64,000 nucleotides of DNA, from contig CAJINV010000013.1 in assembly GCA_905178155.1 (NCBI GenBank), positions 176,344-240,343 of the forward strand, in the 5' to 3' direction. A model generated the notes under the pieces. The model searched no databases. It saw only the letters and a list, made by a program, of their open reading frames with translations, and was not told the DNA's origin. This document shows, piece after piece, positions 1-11,173 of the stretch (its first letter is position 1; each line of letters opens with the position of its first letter). Position numbers and translations under genes: made by a program. The stretch is from Amoebophrya sp. A120 (taxonomy: Eukaryota; Sar; Dinophyceae; Syndiniales; Amoebophryaceae).

Positions 1-633
1 ATCGCGGACAAGCTTTGGCAACAAGAAGTATACTTCCGCACCCCAGCTGGTGTCACGAAGAGTTACGAGTGCATACTTTTCTGCGTCTGCAGATGATGAG
101 AAAAAGACGGACGATTCATCCTCCGTTTCCATGTACAGGAAAAAAGTCAGACAGAATGCTTGCGTTGTCCTCAGCCCGGTCAGAATCGTGTCGTGGTCTA
201 GATTCCGGCCACGTTGAGTGACGGCGTCAACATAGAACTCACACTGCACCAAAGGGTCGCTCTGCATCTCAGAGGGAATATCAGCCAGGTGCTGGGGGTA
301 TTCGACTAGGGGCAAAAGTCCACGTGCACGGCGCAACTTTGTCAGTGTGTCGTGCACGACTGACGGATTATGCACTAGCTCTGCTGGAATGTCCTTGTAG
401 CTTGCAAGCCCGAGTTGCAAGGCAGAACGAAGCAGGACATCATCGTAGCAGGCGTCTTCCTTACTAGCCATGGCGTGCTCCCAATAGGGGGTCGGGTGAA
501 AGTACAACTCGTTCCTTTTGACCATCCAGCCATCACACCGCACAGGCGTAAAAGGGTCGGCAAGCTTTGCAGCTTGTGATATGATTTGTTCCCGCAACAA
601 GCAGTTATGCAAAACAAAAATAAAGAAACCTAT
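1..633 (-). CDS. C-terminal exon of the tandem DUF4116-type paralogue (copy A, partial at window edge)
   Basis: The minus strand is open from about 633 to base 1 and encodes a protein clearly homologous to the C-terminal exon of the gene at 5649-6623. Shared blocks include LLREQIIS / LIREQIIS, DPLVQCEFYV, AVxxRGRNLD, TTQAFC and WGAEVYFL. There is no in-frame ATG at its left end, and a TTAG|ATA acceptor at 633/634 fits an internal exon, so this is the continuation of the DUF4116 gene just upstream (873-3616). The domain itself is not one I recognise. The exon is cut by the window edge before its stop. Homology is certain; gene status is doubtful because exon 1 of this copy carries a frameshift. 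Confidence 0.7.
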   Translation of the reverse strand, partial: MGFFIFVLHNCLLREQIISQAAKLADPFTPVRCDGWMVKRNELYFHPTPYWEHAMASKEDACYDDVLLRSALQLGLASYKDIPAELVHNPSVVHDTLTKLRRARGLLPLVEYPQHLADIPSEMQSDPLVQCEFYVDAVTQRGRNLDHDTILTGLRTTQAFCLTFFLYMETEDESSVFFSSSADAEKYALVTLRDTSWGAEVYFLLPKLVRD

Positions 634-872
634 CTAACCCCACCATTCAAAATTGTGCTTGCTTGTTTTGCTTGCGGGCATAGCGAAGCGCTCGCGCTTC
701 TAACGTGGACGGTCGAAGCGTTCGCACCTCACAGGCTGCGAATCATGCCTGGAATAGCCTTTTTTTAGAAACGAATCGCACACAAAGACCAGCGATCTGC
801 ATTGCAAATGAAGACCAGCGCTTGACCTGTCATTTCTTTTAGCGCAGCACGGAGGCCAAGCATTCTCTTGAT

Positions 873-3616
873 TCAATTTCGCGAAGCGATGTGACCAAGT
901 GCAAGTCGTAGAAGAAAAGAGGGGAAAAATAGATACTGCCATGCATAATCGGGGTCTTTTTCGAGATATTTGTCGGCGTGCCAAAGGAATCCACCAGCGT
1001 TCAGCGCAACACGCACAAGGTCTTTGTCGCGCTTCATTGACGAGTCCACGAACTGAAGGGCTGTGCCGTCGATCGCTAGCAACGCTGCAACGTTCGACCG
1101 ATCGCGCTTGAAGTCCTCACTGGCGAACTCCAGTAGACCGGGATACGCCTTCAGAGCTCGGAGGGACAGGCTTCTCTCTCCTTTTTCCGACAGCAAAACG
1201 TCCTGCACTGCCAACTTGTCGGCATTCCAGAACACATTTGCGCAGGCTTCTTCCATTAATTCCACAACGAAAATCGGGTCCTCACGGAGATGTTGCGCAG
1301 CGAAGAGCAGGGCGTCGTGATTCTGCGCGACTGCCTCCTTGACAAGCCCTCGATCGCCTCTGATGCGGGAACTCGCGTGCTCGAGGCACAGCCCGTCCAA
1401 ACGAACGCAAGAGAGAACAATACAGTCGTCGTCGCAGACATCCTTATTGCAGAAGTCTCGAAGAACCAGGACACCGAGGTCCTCCGGAACCGAGCCAAAG
1501 GACTCTTCCTGCTGCTGCTCAAAATGTTGCGCGAGAAACTGGTTGGGCTCCGGCTCAAATTCGACATATATGTGCCCTAGCTCGTGGCAAAGCGCATTGC
1601 ATACGTGCTCCCCATCTCCACAGAAGTCGGGAACGTGAATATAGCGCTGCATTAGGCACGTGTGGCGACGCCTTGTTTGATTGTGCTTGTAGCAACTGCT
1701 AGAGCGGCTGGTGTCGTTAAAACGGAGTTGCGACAAGAGGCAACTCGAGCAAGAGCAAGGTCGCACCTGCGTCGCGATACCGCAAGGAGATTTCGTATGA
1801 ATCTGGTTGTTCCTCGTGTTGCGCACCGTATGGCCGCTCGCGCCGTCCAGAAGAAGAAGATCTTCGTGCTGTTCCAGAGAGCAGCCAACATGGGCAGTAT
1901 CGCAATCCGTGCTCATGCAGCGTTGGCGTTCGCACATCCCGCTTCCAAAGCGTTCATCTGGCAGACACTGTCCTGGAAGAAGATGCCAATCGGTCCGCAG
2001 CATTGGATTTGGGGCACGAAAAAGTGAACGCAACAGGTCGAGGTCGTTGCGCATCGCATCGCCAGTCACATATCTGAGTGCGTATGGATTTTGTTTTAGC
2101 GCAACTTGCACGATTGACTTGTCCAAAATGTCAGCTTCGCAATATTTCAGCGCCAGTCCGTTTGACTGTACCGCGACGGTTAGTAGCGCTTTTGTTTGGA
2201 GCGCGGGGTCGCAAAACTTCAACGCCGCAACGCCATCAACCGCCGCCGCGTCCGTGATAATTTTCAGGTCAGCTCGGTATTCTAGCGGGACGTAGCGTAG
2301 GCACCACGGTTTGTGTTGAACGGATAGTTGAACAAGTTCACGACTCTTCCGGAGGTCACCCCGCAGGTATTTGTATGCCCAGCCGTTTTGCTTTACTGCG
2401 CAAAGTGCTATGTCTGTGTGTTCAAGCTGAGACCGAATTGCGACACTGCCAAATCGCAACGAGCGCCAGTCCTTGGCAACGGCAATCTTCACGACTTCAG
2501 GGTCCTTGCGTAGATCGAATGTCGCGTATCGCAGTGCCAACCCATTGATTCCGCATGCCAACATGCTAAGGTCGCGACTTGCCCGAAAAAGCCGGCTGCT
2601 GCCACCCATCTCGATCACTTGCGGATTCCCCGTTTCCCAACGGACAGAACAACCGACAGCAAGTTTGACCAAAGCTTCGCGAAATTCAAAGTCACACTCC
2701 CCTGCGGATAAATTTCTTGTATCTTTTTCATCAGGCAGGTTCCCTCGCTCATTGCATAACGTGTTCCCCCATGTCTGCAACAGCATCCGCCAAAATATTG
2801 AGCGTCGGCATCAGATGCAAGATCATAGTCGTCCCACGTGTCGTCTTCGACATCGCCGTGTGCAGCCATGGCACCGGCAGGAACGTTCCACGAAAAAGAA
2901 GCGTCCGCATCCCTGTGCAAAAATTCGTCTTGCTCTTGCAGATTCGTGCTCTGTAGCTGCAGCACCTCCGTCGCATGTGTAAGTGCGTCTTGCGCCCGGG
3001 CATCAAATACAACTTGAAGTTCCGCAACCCCATTCACATCTCCTCGTACTGGAATAGGGAAGCGTCCATCCCAGACAATGCAGTTGCTCTCCGCGCGCGT
3101 CCCGTTCGCCATTGCGTTGTTGCTGGAAGAGCCGAAGCCCGAAGACGGACACCCGCATGCACTTTCCTCACATTCCGCTGCCGAGTCATCCGGCATTTGT
3201 TGGACTCTAGATCCGGCGATCTTTCCGTCAAGCTCGCCTGGCCCGTCTGCGACAAGAAGATGTAGACCTCTATCCTCGCTTGCTGGAGCTTGGATTTTTT
3301 CTGTCTTGGTGATTCCGCAACGCGAAGTGCATACTCTCTCGACGAGCGCCTTGCTAAACACGGCTCCTATGCCAAGTAAGCTCTCTATTTGACCGAGAGA
3401 AGTGAGGAGATGGGTTTTGATGTCCCTAAAAAGCAATTCAGCCTGCTGTGGCGCCAAGGATATCTGGCTCAATCTATTTCCACCAAGATCAAAAATTGTC
3501 AATACCTCGTGGGGTTGCGGTTTGTTTTCAACCAGACACACATCATGTGAACCGCTTGAAGTGTGTTGGTATGAGGACACAGGTGGCTCCACCGAATGAT
3601 TGACGAATTGGATCAT
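873..3616 (-). pseudogene. DUF4116-repeat protein, copy A exon 1, frameshifted
   Basis: Paralogue of the intact gene at 6834-9551. The start is taken at 3616 (MIQFVNHS), which lines up with the start of the other copy. The N-terminal module FDLGGNRLSQISL is followed by a variable Ser/Asp-rich linker, then a CCC motif region ending IQEIYPQG. There the frame changes: the homologous text resumes as ECDFEFREALVK in another frame around 2,698-2,706. The intact copy has about seven extra residues here, so a short deletion that is not a multiple of three explains it. Downstream, about ten DUF4116-type repeats (GINGLALRYAT, QNGWAYKYLR, SNGLALKYC) run to a Cys/His-rich insert and a second repeat cluster. 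It ends at 873, but the homology stops near HADKYLEKDPDY, where the other copy has an intron; no clean donor is seen here. A sequencing error remains possible. Confidence 0.6.
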
Positions 3617-5648
3617 TCTATAAATATTCCGAGGAGCATAAAAACATACCAATTTTCTGTGTGGGAGGAGTGTACACAACGCAAAATAGAAATTATGTGG
3701 AAGTCGAGGAATGTAGTTGGGATAAACGAAATCTAAAAGTAGATAGTCCAACTTCTTCTAAGGCAATTAATATGAATGCGGGCGCAAAACGATTTCGAAG
3801 TGGAGATACGATACCGAGGTCGCTGAAACGCTTTCGGGATCGTCTTTTGATCACCATGTCTTTGCCTTGGATTTGAGTTCAACGTATCGGCGACCATTGT
3901 CCTAGCTATCGCAAAAAGATGAATACGTCTACGTGTCGAGCCGGTGTCAAAGATCATTATTTCTATCTGCTCGGTCTCTCTCGGCAAAATTTAGAGGACG
4001 GGGATCAAGTTTTTGCATTTTACGATATGCTGCAACTTCCTACACCAATCACATCTCTGAGATTAAGCCCCAGGCCACAAGGTGCAAGTGCAAACATGGA
4101 GCACAAACAAAACGATGCTTGCTCCGTTTCTATTTTTTGTATTTATGCTATTGGACTGATTTGTCGTCCGACTTAAAATGGAAACAAATTTATTCATCGT
4201 GCACCAGGTGCGAAGCTATAAACTTGATGGAGTCTGCATTTTCCACCGATCAAGAGCTTAGTCTCTGTCACTGTCGTGTAGGTAGAGATCTTGCAGACGC
4301 ACGTGCACTATGGAAGCTACAGACAATGATGATTAGTTCGAGCGGGGCAGAAACTACAGACAGTTGTCGTAGGACAGGACAGGAGTTGTCGTAAGCAGGA
4401 AAACAAAATGAATGTGTCGCAGTCAAGGTACGAGGTGATGTTTGGACTTGACCGACTGGAACAAGAATTGCTAAATCTCGATCCACAACTGCGATTCTTC
4501 AAGATATTCGGATCTACAACAACGCAAATCCATAGAGAGCTCAACAACGAAAACCATCTGAAGTAGATCATTTATCGTGGGACCACTTGCGATCAGAGAA
4601 AGCACGCTCGTGGTCGAAGTCAAGTCTTTTCATTTACAAGTTGTGCAACATGAAACAAGAAGCGCACTTCTAGCAAGCTACAGGATGACCACACGACTTC
4701 CTGCGAAAGAAATAACTTAGTGCCATTCATGCAGGGATGATGAAGCGGCTATTGTCAGTTGATATGAAAATATATAAGATGGCGTCTGAGAGCGTTATGA
4801 TCTTGAGTGAACAAATCAATCTCACCTAATTGACATGATCGGGATCATCGCAAGAATTGAAGGTCCTTGCCTCTGTTGCAACCACGTCAATGAAACGCAG
4901 CGCCACCGGTACTTCACAGATTCTCTAGATACAAAGCCACAGTCGCACCAAGTCACCGAAGAAAGCTGTAAGGAAGGCGCCTCATAATCATATTAGTGAT
5001 AGAACACCATCGTGTTCGTGAGTGTGTAGCCCTATGACGAACGTGGTGGAAAAATGGCAGGCACCGCTGTTCAGCCCGGTTAGACGAAGCCCCTGTAGTT
5101 AAAGCAAGAGTGAGACGATGCTGATGATGTTGGCAGTGTGCCCTTTGGCGGACTGCTGCGCACCACTCCCTCCTCCAGCCCGAGAGCAGCTGAGCGCCGA
5201 TCTTCTCCGCTAGAAAAATAAAGTCTATTTTGTGGTTATGTTGAAATCATCCACATTCACCTGCGTAGTTAGCTGGCTCCGCCTTGCTTCTTTATTGCGT
5301 TTTACACTATGATCATCATACAGGAGCGACGCTACGAGTCAGTGTCAGGTGTCGGTTTGAGTAGTGAAAAAAGAAAAACTATCTACGTCCGCCTATCATA
5401 CATACGTACCCTGCACGTGCACTTGCTGAAACGCCAACTGATTTTGCCGTTTGGCGAAATCGAAAGGAGCTGTGAGTGCAGACTGGTATTGCGCAAGAAA
5501 AGGTCTAGGTCTCAGGAAAACGCTATAATACGCATCCTATTTTCAATAACGAAATTTCATCTAGGATACGGAAATCGCCTTGCTGTGAACTACTTTTCTT
5601 CGCCTGCCAGTTTGTCTTGATTCCACATAGGTCTGAAAAAGACTGAGG
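3617..5648. other. Intergenic region between the two DUF4116 copies
   Basis: No coding block with convincing composition on either strand; the short open frames are random-looking. It holds one member of a 23-bp exact repeat (4326-4348) shared with 39529-39551. It probably contains the promoter of copy A and the 3' end of copy B, but I see no recognisable motif that fixes either. Confidence 0.5.
4326..4348 (+). repeat. 23-bp exact dispersed repeat, copy 1
   Basis: The 23 bases ending TTCGAGCGGGGC recur exactly at 39529-39551. Flanks are not similar, so this is a short shared motif rather than a large duplication. Confidence 0.7.
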
Positions 5649-6623
5649 TTAGGGAAATGGTGGCGCAGCCAATCTGTTTCTACGCGCATCCGCCGTGCTA
5701 AGAAGCGCACTTTTCTCAGGGCTCTTGTGGCACGAGGGCAGGCGTAATCTGAGATATTGCTCTGTTGGGCTGCGAAGCCCACCTGCGTTCCACGTGACTT
5801 CTGGAACGGCACTTTTACGGCTTCGCTCATACGTAGACCACGCTCCGTTTGATTTCGTACACCGGTTTCTTGCAAGCTCAGTGCAATGCATCAAAGCGAA
5901 CCCCACCAAGTTTCCGATTTCCAGCGGCTCGCCACACAGAGTGAAAAAAGCATCTTGAATTGTGGCGCACTCACGAACGGCACGGGGAAACAAAAAGTAA
6001 ACTTCTGCACCCCACGGAGCCTGCGAGAGTGTGAGAAGCGCGTACTCTTCAGCAGCTTCCTTCGACGAGTAGAACATGGAGTCTTCATCCTCGAGCTCCA
6101 TGTAGACAAAGAATGACTGACAAAATGCTTGCGTCGTGACCAGTCCAATCAGGATCGTTTCTCGGTCGAGGTTTCGACCCCGACGTGCCACCGCTTCAAC
6201 GTAAAACTCGCATTGGACCAAGGGATCGTCCTGCATCGCGGGCGGAATGTCGGTGAGTTGCTTTGCCACGGTATAGCCGTGTTGAAGACCCCTTGTGAGC
6301 CGTATTTGTTTGCATAGATTATGAACGATTCCCGGGAATAGATCGTGGGAAAGATCGAGGGGAATGTTTTCCAAGGCTGCGATGCCGAGGCGCACGGCAG
6401 CTTCCAACAGGATTGCGTCTCTGCAGATCTTGCTCGTGCTCCTGCTCATCAACCGTTCCCAGTAGGGCTGAAGGCGAGTCGTAAGCATCAACTTGCCGTC
6501 TCGCGGTACGTCATTGAATTTCGCTGCATTGGAAATTATTTGCTCCCGTATCAGTTTCTCATCCAAAAAAAAAACTCTGTCTTTGCATCCTGGTTGGAGA
6601 AAACAAGCACTATACCACCTCAA
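5649..6623 (-). CDS. DUF4116-repeat protein, copy B, exon 2 (C-terminal domain)
   Basis: This exon follows a 210-nt intron (6624-6833) with a good acceptor (TTTTCCTCACAG). Joined in phase 0 to exon 1 it gives a protein of about 1,230 residues. It encodes roughly 324 residues of a domain I do not recognise, with conserved blocks EKLIREQIIS, DPLVQCEFYVEAVARRGRNLD, TTQAFCQSFF and WGAEVYFLF. The same domain sits at the left edge of the window in the same position relative to copy A. That conserved order is the main reason to treat the DUF4116 part and this part as one gene. The protein ends RRNRLAAPPFP at 5649. An in-frame GTG/ATG earlier in the open frame is less likely as an independent start. 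Confidence 0.7.
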   Translation of the reverse strand: MRWYSACFLQPGCKDRVFFLDEKLIREQIISNAAKFNDVPRDGKLMLTTRLQPYWERLMSRSTSKICRDAILLEAAVRLGIAALENIPLDLSHDLFPGIVHNLCKQIRLTRGLQHGYTVAKQLTDIPPAMQDDPLVQCEFYVEAVARRGRNLDRETILIGLVTTQAFCQSFFVYMELEDEDSMFYSSKEAAEEYALLTLSQAPWGAEVYFLFPRAVRECATIQDAFFTLCGEPLEIGNLVGFALMHCTELARNRCTKSNGAWSTYERSRKSAVPEVTWNAGGLRSPTEQYLRLRLPSCHKSPEKSALLSTADARRNRLAAPPFP

Positions 6624-6833
6624 CTGTGAGGAAAATAAGTACACAATTGCAGGTGCGCAGTTGCGTTGCAAATGCATATAGACACGTCTCTCAATAGCGT
6701 CGACAGGCTCCCTGGTTTTTACCTGAATTTTTCCTGTACCTGTTTACTTATTAGCCTCAGATGCAAAGCTTGATATAATGATGTAATGACCCAAGAAGAA
6801 TTAGAGTGCATGCAATGACAGGACAACATCAAC

Positions 6834-9551
6834 AAAATTTTCGTAATGGTCATCGTCGTGGAATGCCTTGTCGGCATGAACCAAGAAGCCTCCTGCTCTC
6901 ATGGCCGTGTGGACGAAGTGCTTCGTGCGCCGAAAAGCAATGTCCACGAACTCCAGCGCTTCGCCGTCGATTGCCAAAACCGACTGGACAAGAAAGCTGA
7001 CTTGCTTGAACTCCGGCTTCGCAAATTCTAATAGACAAGGCCACGCGCAAAAAGCCCGCAAAGAGACCTCTGGCGCACCGTTTCCCCAGAGCAACAAGTC
7101 TTGTACGGATTCCTTATCGGCATTCCAAAAAATTTCAGCGCATCCGTGTTCCATGAGCTCCACAACGAATTCCGGATCCCGACGGAGTTCGTCTCCGGCA
7201 AAAAGAAACGAGTCGTGATTTTGAGCTGCCGCTTCTTTTACGAGACCGCGGTCGGATCGAAGTCGCGGACTTGCGTGCTCAAGCGAAAGGCCGTCAAGGC
7301 GGACACACCGACGGATGATTTCCGCGTGATCTCGAACAGCATGCTCTGCAGGGAGATTTTGCAGAATCAGAGTGGGGAAATCCTCTGGAACCGAGTCGAA
7401 GTCCTCCTCCTGCAGATTCTCGAAGTAGTGCAAGAGGGCGTCGCTGTATCCATTGAGGATGTCGGTAGTGGGGTAACGGTGGCTTTCCTGTCGGCACACC
7501 GCGTTGCAGATGTGCTCCCCGTCGCCGCAAAAGTCAGATACTTGGATGTAGCGCTGCAATAGGCAAGCATACCGACGGAATGTCTCATCATTGCGAGCGG
7601 CACCACATTTCGACCTGGCTGGAGTGCGCTCGAGTTTCATACGGCTTAGTTGACACGTGGAACATCTACATGGGTGCGTCCGCGGGCGCGGAAGAACAAG
7701 GCCACAGCTGCTTCCACGTCGACTGGCTGCAGAATGTGATCCCTGAAGACAATTGCGGAAACGGGCACAGCCTACCTCCGTACCGCGATCCACCGCGTTT
7801 TGGCAGTCGCCGGGGTGCTGGGGAGAGCTGAACAGTGTCGGTTTTGTGTGCCCTTGTTTTGCTTTTGATTCATCGTGTCGGCCCTGCACGTCTCCTAACT
7901 GAAGCACCGACTCAGGATGGTCTGTACAATGATGCCAGTTGGTCCGCAACATCGGACTCGGCCCGTCGAGAAGTTTCAGCAGCAGCTCCGCCTCGCTGCG
8001 TAGATTGATATCATTGACGAAGCGGAGCGCGTAAGGGTTTTGCTGTAACGCTAGCTCAACTACGAGTCCGCTGGATAGTTCTGGTGCGCAGTACTTCAGC
8101 GCAAGCCCGTTTGACACGACTGCGGCTTTCACCAGTTCTTCGGTTTGAAGATGACGTGCACAGAATTTGAGAGCCGGGACACCGTCTATCTCTGCAGCAG
8201 ATGTAATTAAGTCGATTGACGCGTGATGCTCCACCGGCACGTAGCGCAGGCACCACGGCTTGTGTCCGACTGCCAACTTGATGAGCGCATGGCAATGGCG
8301 AAGTTCGCCACGAAGGTACTTGTATGCCCATCCGTTTTGCCGTATGGCACAGAGCGCAATATCTTCGTAGGTCAGGGAGGACCTGATGTGCCCAGTAGCA
8401 AATCGCAAGGACCGCCAATCCGCTGCAACAGCAACTCGGACAAGGTCTGCGTCGTTCCGTAGTTGTGGCGTTGCGTATCGCAGTGCGAGGCCGTTGATTT
8501 CGCAGGCAAGCATGCAGAGATCCTTGCTCGAACGGAAAAGTGCTGCCGTGCTTCCCATCTGAATCAGCTGCGGATTTGTGTAAGGGTCCCAACGCACGGA
8601 TGCTTCTACCGCCTCTTTCACCAAAGCTTCACGGAATTCGAAGTCGCACGTCCCAAATGTGGTGTCGAAACCCGGCGGATACAAGTCCTGCAATATTTTA
8701 TGAAGGCACAAAGTCCCTCCCTCTATACTCGGATCTCCGAGGTTGCAGCAACATCCGCGAGGAAAATGCATCATGTCTATATCAGACGGCAGATCACGGT
8801 CATCCCACGGACCCTCCAGTACAGCTGAGTGGACAACAACTGTGAGATCAGTCACACTCGGACACGAGGACTCCAGTTCGGAATCGTGTAAAAACTGTTG
8901 CTGTCCATCTGCGGAATTCATCTGAAGGCATCCTCTGGCGAATGAAAAAGCCTTTTCCACTCGATTATCAAAGACTACCTGGATCTCACGAACACGCGCC
9001 CCGTCAGTGGTCCAGAGAGGGATAGGAAACCGTCCGTCCCGGACAATACACTTTTCCTCGTCCTCCGGCTCTGAGCGGGCCTCCGTTGCTGTGCATGCGG
9101 ATTTATCAACGGAAGCTGCAACATGACTGATTGTATGCGGTCCGGCATCTGCAACTTCGTCTGAAAAAGCGTCTTGTCTTTTTGGCGATGTGAGACCTGG
9201 CTCAACACGAGCTTCGCCCTCCGTCGTCGGCTGTTCGAGCGGAGAAGAGGATGATGCTACTGGAAAGACACTTTTGTTCGCGTTAACGACTGCTAGAAAA
9301 GTCTTCCGCTCCAAAACAACTCCTTGGCCCAACAGGAAGGAAGGGTCTTGGCCGCGGGCAGCCGCGAGGTGACGCTTCACAGTCCGAAAGAGAATGCAGT
9401 CTTGGTTTAAAGGCAGGTCAATGCGACATAAACTGTTCCCTCCCAGATCAGTTAGGGTCAGAGTGGACAACTGCGCCACTGGAACCTCTTGGCATCTGCG
9501 ATACTCTGTGCCATGCGAGCTCGGAGCGAGAAAGTGTGCCATTGTTATCAT
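6834..9551 (-). CDS. DUF4116-repeat protein, copy B, exon 1
   Basis: About 906 codons. The start is chosen at 9551 (MITMAHF) because it aligns with the start of copy A; an upstream in-frame ATG/GTG exists at 9602. Layout: an N-terminal ~90-residue module with LTLTDLGGNSLCRIDL; an acidic, Ser-rich linker; FRGCCCNLG and TCDFEFREALVK; then six or so DUF4116-type repeats (ACEINGLALRYATPQL, AIRQNGWAYKYL, VSNGLALKYCAPEL). A Cys-rich insert follows (residues ~600-700, with CRCSTCQLS and GDGEHICNAVC), then a second cluster of four or five repeats (VRLDGLSLEHASP, AIDGEALEFVD). DUF4116 repeats are known as short helical units common in protist proteins; their biochemical role is not established. No transmembrane segment or signal peptide is visible. 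It is a tandem duplicate of the gene immediately downstream. Confidence 0.8.
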
Positions 9552-11173
9552 GTAAAGTTTATTCTCGTTGGAACTTTTGTCGCGTTTGGAGAACCACCTC
9601 ATGTACTCGTCAGCTTTGGTTTAATTATTTTGGCCTGGTTGGCCCTTTGTTTCAGTAATTTATTTCGATGTAGTCGAGTCAATGAAAAATACCGTCAAAG
9701 GAACGAACACTAAAATGATACAACTAAAGGAATCAATGTCAACATACGAAGCTAAGAGGGATTTTACTGACTGGCGCGGTGCTTGTACATCTGTGAATGG
9801 GTGAAACGCCCGATGGGTCGGATTTTCTAATATTTACCAATCTTATTGATCCACAATAGACCACATGGATATGATCTAGCATTCGATTTGATACCTCGCA
9901 TCTGCGAACGGGAAGGAGCATGCGTTGGAACAGGAATAAACAGCTGTGATGCCTGCATGGATTTTCAAGAAAATCAAGGAAAATCGATTTGCGAGGATCT
10001 TCTTGAGCTTCCACATTTCATCGACGTTTGGATGAATTTGAGTGTGTCCTTGGGATCTGGGTTCTCATGTGAAGCGGAACAACCCGAGGCAAATATTGGA
10101 ATCAATACTTTGCTCGGAAATCGAAATTCGAGTGTCGCTTGTTGGGGGCGCTCACTGGTATCCTTGATTCTGGGCTGTAGTTTTTTGAATTCTACAAGTA
10201 CCAAATGGTGTTTACAACAACAGACGATAAATGAATAGTACCGAAACGAATAATGTCACCCCGGTAGAAGAAAAATCATACATCACGCCGTCGCTTCGAA
10301 CCAGCCATCTATTGCGTTTATATTTATTTTCCACGACTTGTATTTTCCACGTAAATGAAACAATGCGATGAATATGAATGGCCAGAAATAGTGCTACAAT
10401 ATCAGCCTCCGATGATCACAATACATTCGCCTATTCATACTGTTGGTGTTGATGACAACAAAAATGAATAATCATGTGAAGAAGGAGGAATTGACAGTGT
10501 GTATCTTTTGCTTTTTGATAGTATTGCATATCTCAAAGAGCGAACGGGAGTATAGCCGATCGATTTTTCTGAAAATGAACTAAGTAATGACCTGTGAGCT
10601 TTATGTTGACTGCACTTTTTACATGTTGCAATACAACTTTCATGGCGTATTTAGTTTTAGTGCCTCTTATCATCTCCCCTGCTGCAGTTACATAGAGCTG
10701 CGAAAGTTCATGTGAATGGCTAAATCATACATAAAAAACGAGTAATTCGACGCGTGAGAAATAAAGTTCTCTGATATTTCTTTTTGGTTTACTTGCTGAA
10801 TCTGCTGCGCGTCTCCATCGCACGAAACCTTTATAGCGCCATCTTTCGCAATATAGGCTATGATAAGATCAAATTAGGAACCTCAAACCAGAACCCTTAA
10901 ACCCCATAAACCCTTGCTGCGTCGGCCGCGGTGCTGGGACGTGGGGACTACGCTGATAACAGGACAGACGTTACGCTATAGACGTTGTCACGAAAAGAAG
11001 TGGCTACTTCAACAGCACCATTATTCATATAAAAGGAACGGAAGATCAAGATGCCCGTGTGATCGCGCACACATTACCCCCTTGCTTTGCTGCAATGATT
11101 CAAGTTGGAGCGCAATGACAGACATCCCGCGAGAAGGCACTGTAATACAATGTCCGCGACGACTCGCTAGACC
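9552..11173. other. Intergenic region between the SecA-like gene and DUF4116 copy B
   Basis: AT-richer than the genes. A 130-codon plus-strand open frame (9846-10238) has no recognisable domain and an unconvincing composition, so it is not called. The region holds a degenerate CCCTAAA-like repeat (10877-10918) whose relative lies at 37,070-37,114. The promoter of DUF4116 copy B should lie just right of 9551; no clear motif is seen. Confidence 0.5.
10877..10918 (+). repeat. Degenerate telomere-like (CCCTAAA-type) repeat, copy 1
   Basis: Contains irregular repeats of AACCCTTAAACCCC type followed by GCGTCGGC. A clearly related stretch with the same order of blocks is at 37,070-37,114. It lies about 260 bp beyond the stop codon of the SecA-like gene. 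Confidence 0.45.

Noticed and set aside
9846-10238. 130-codon plus-strand frame in the intergenic region
   Set aside because: No domain, no homologue in the window, opposite strand to all supported genes and AT-rich random composition.
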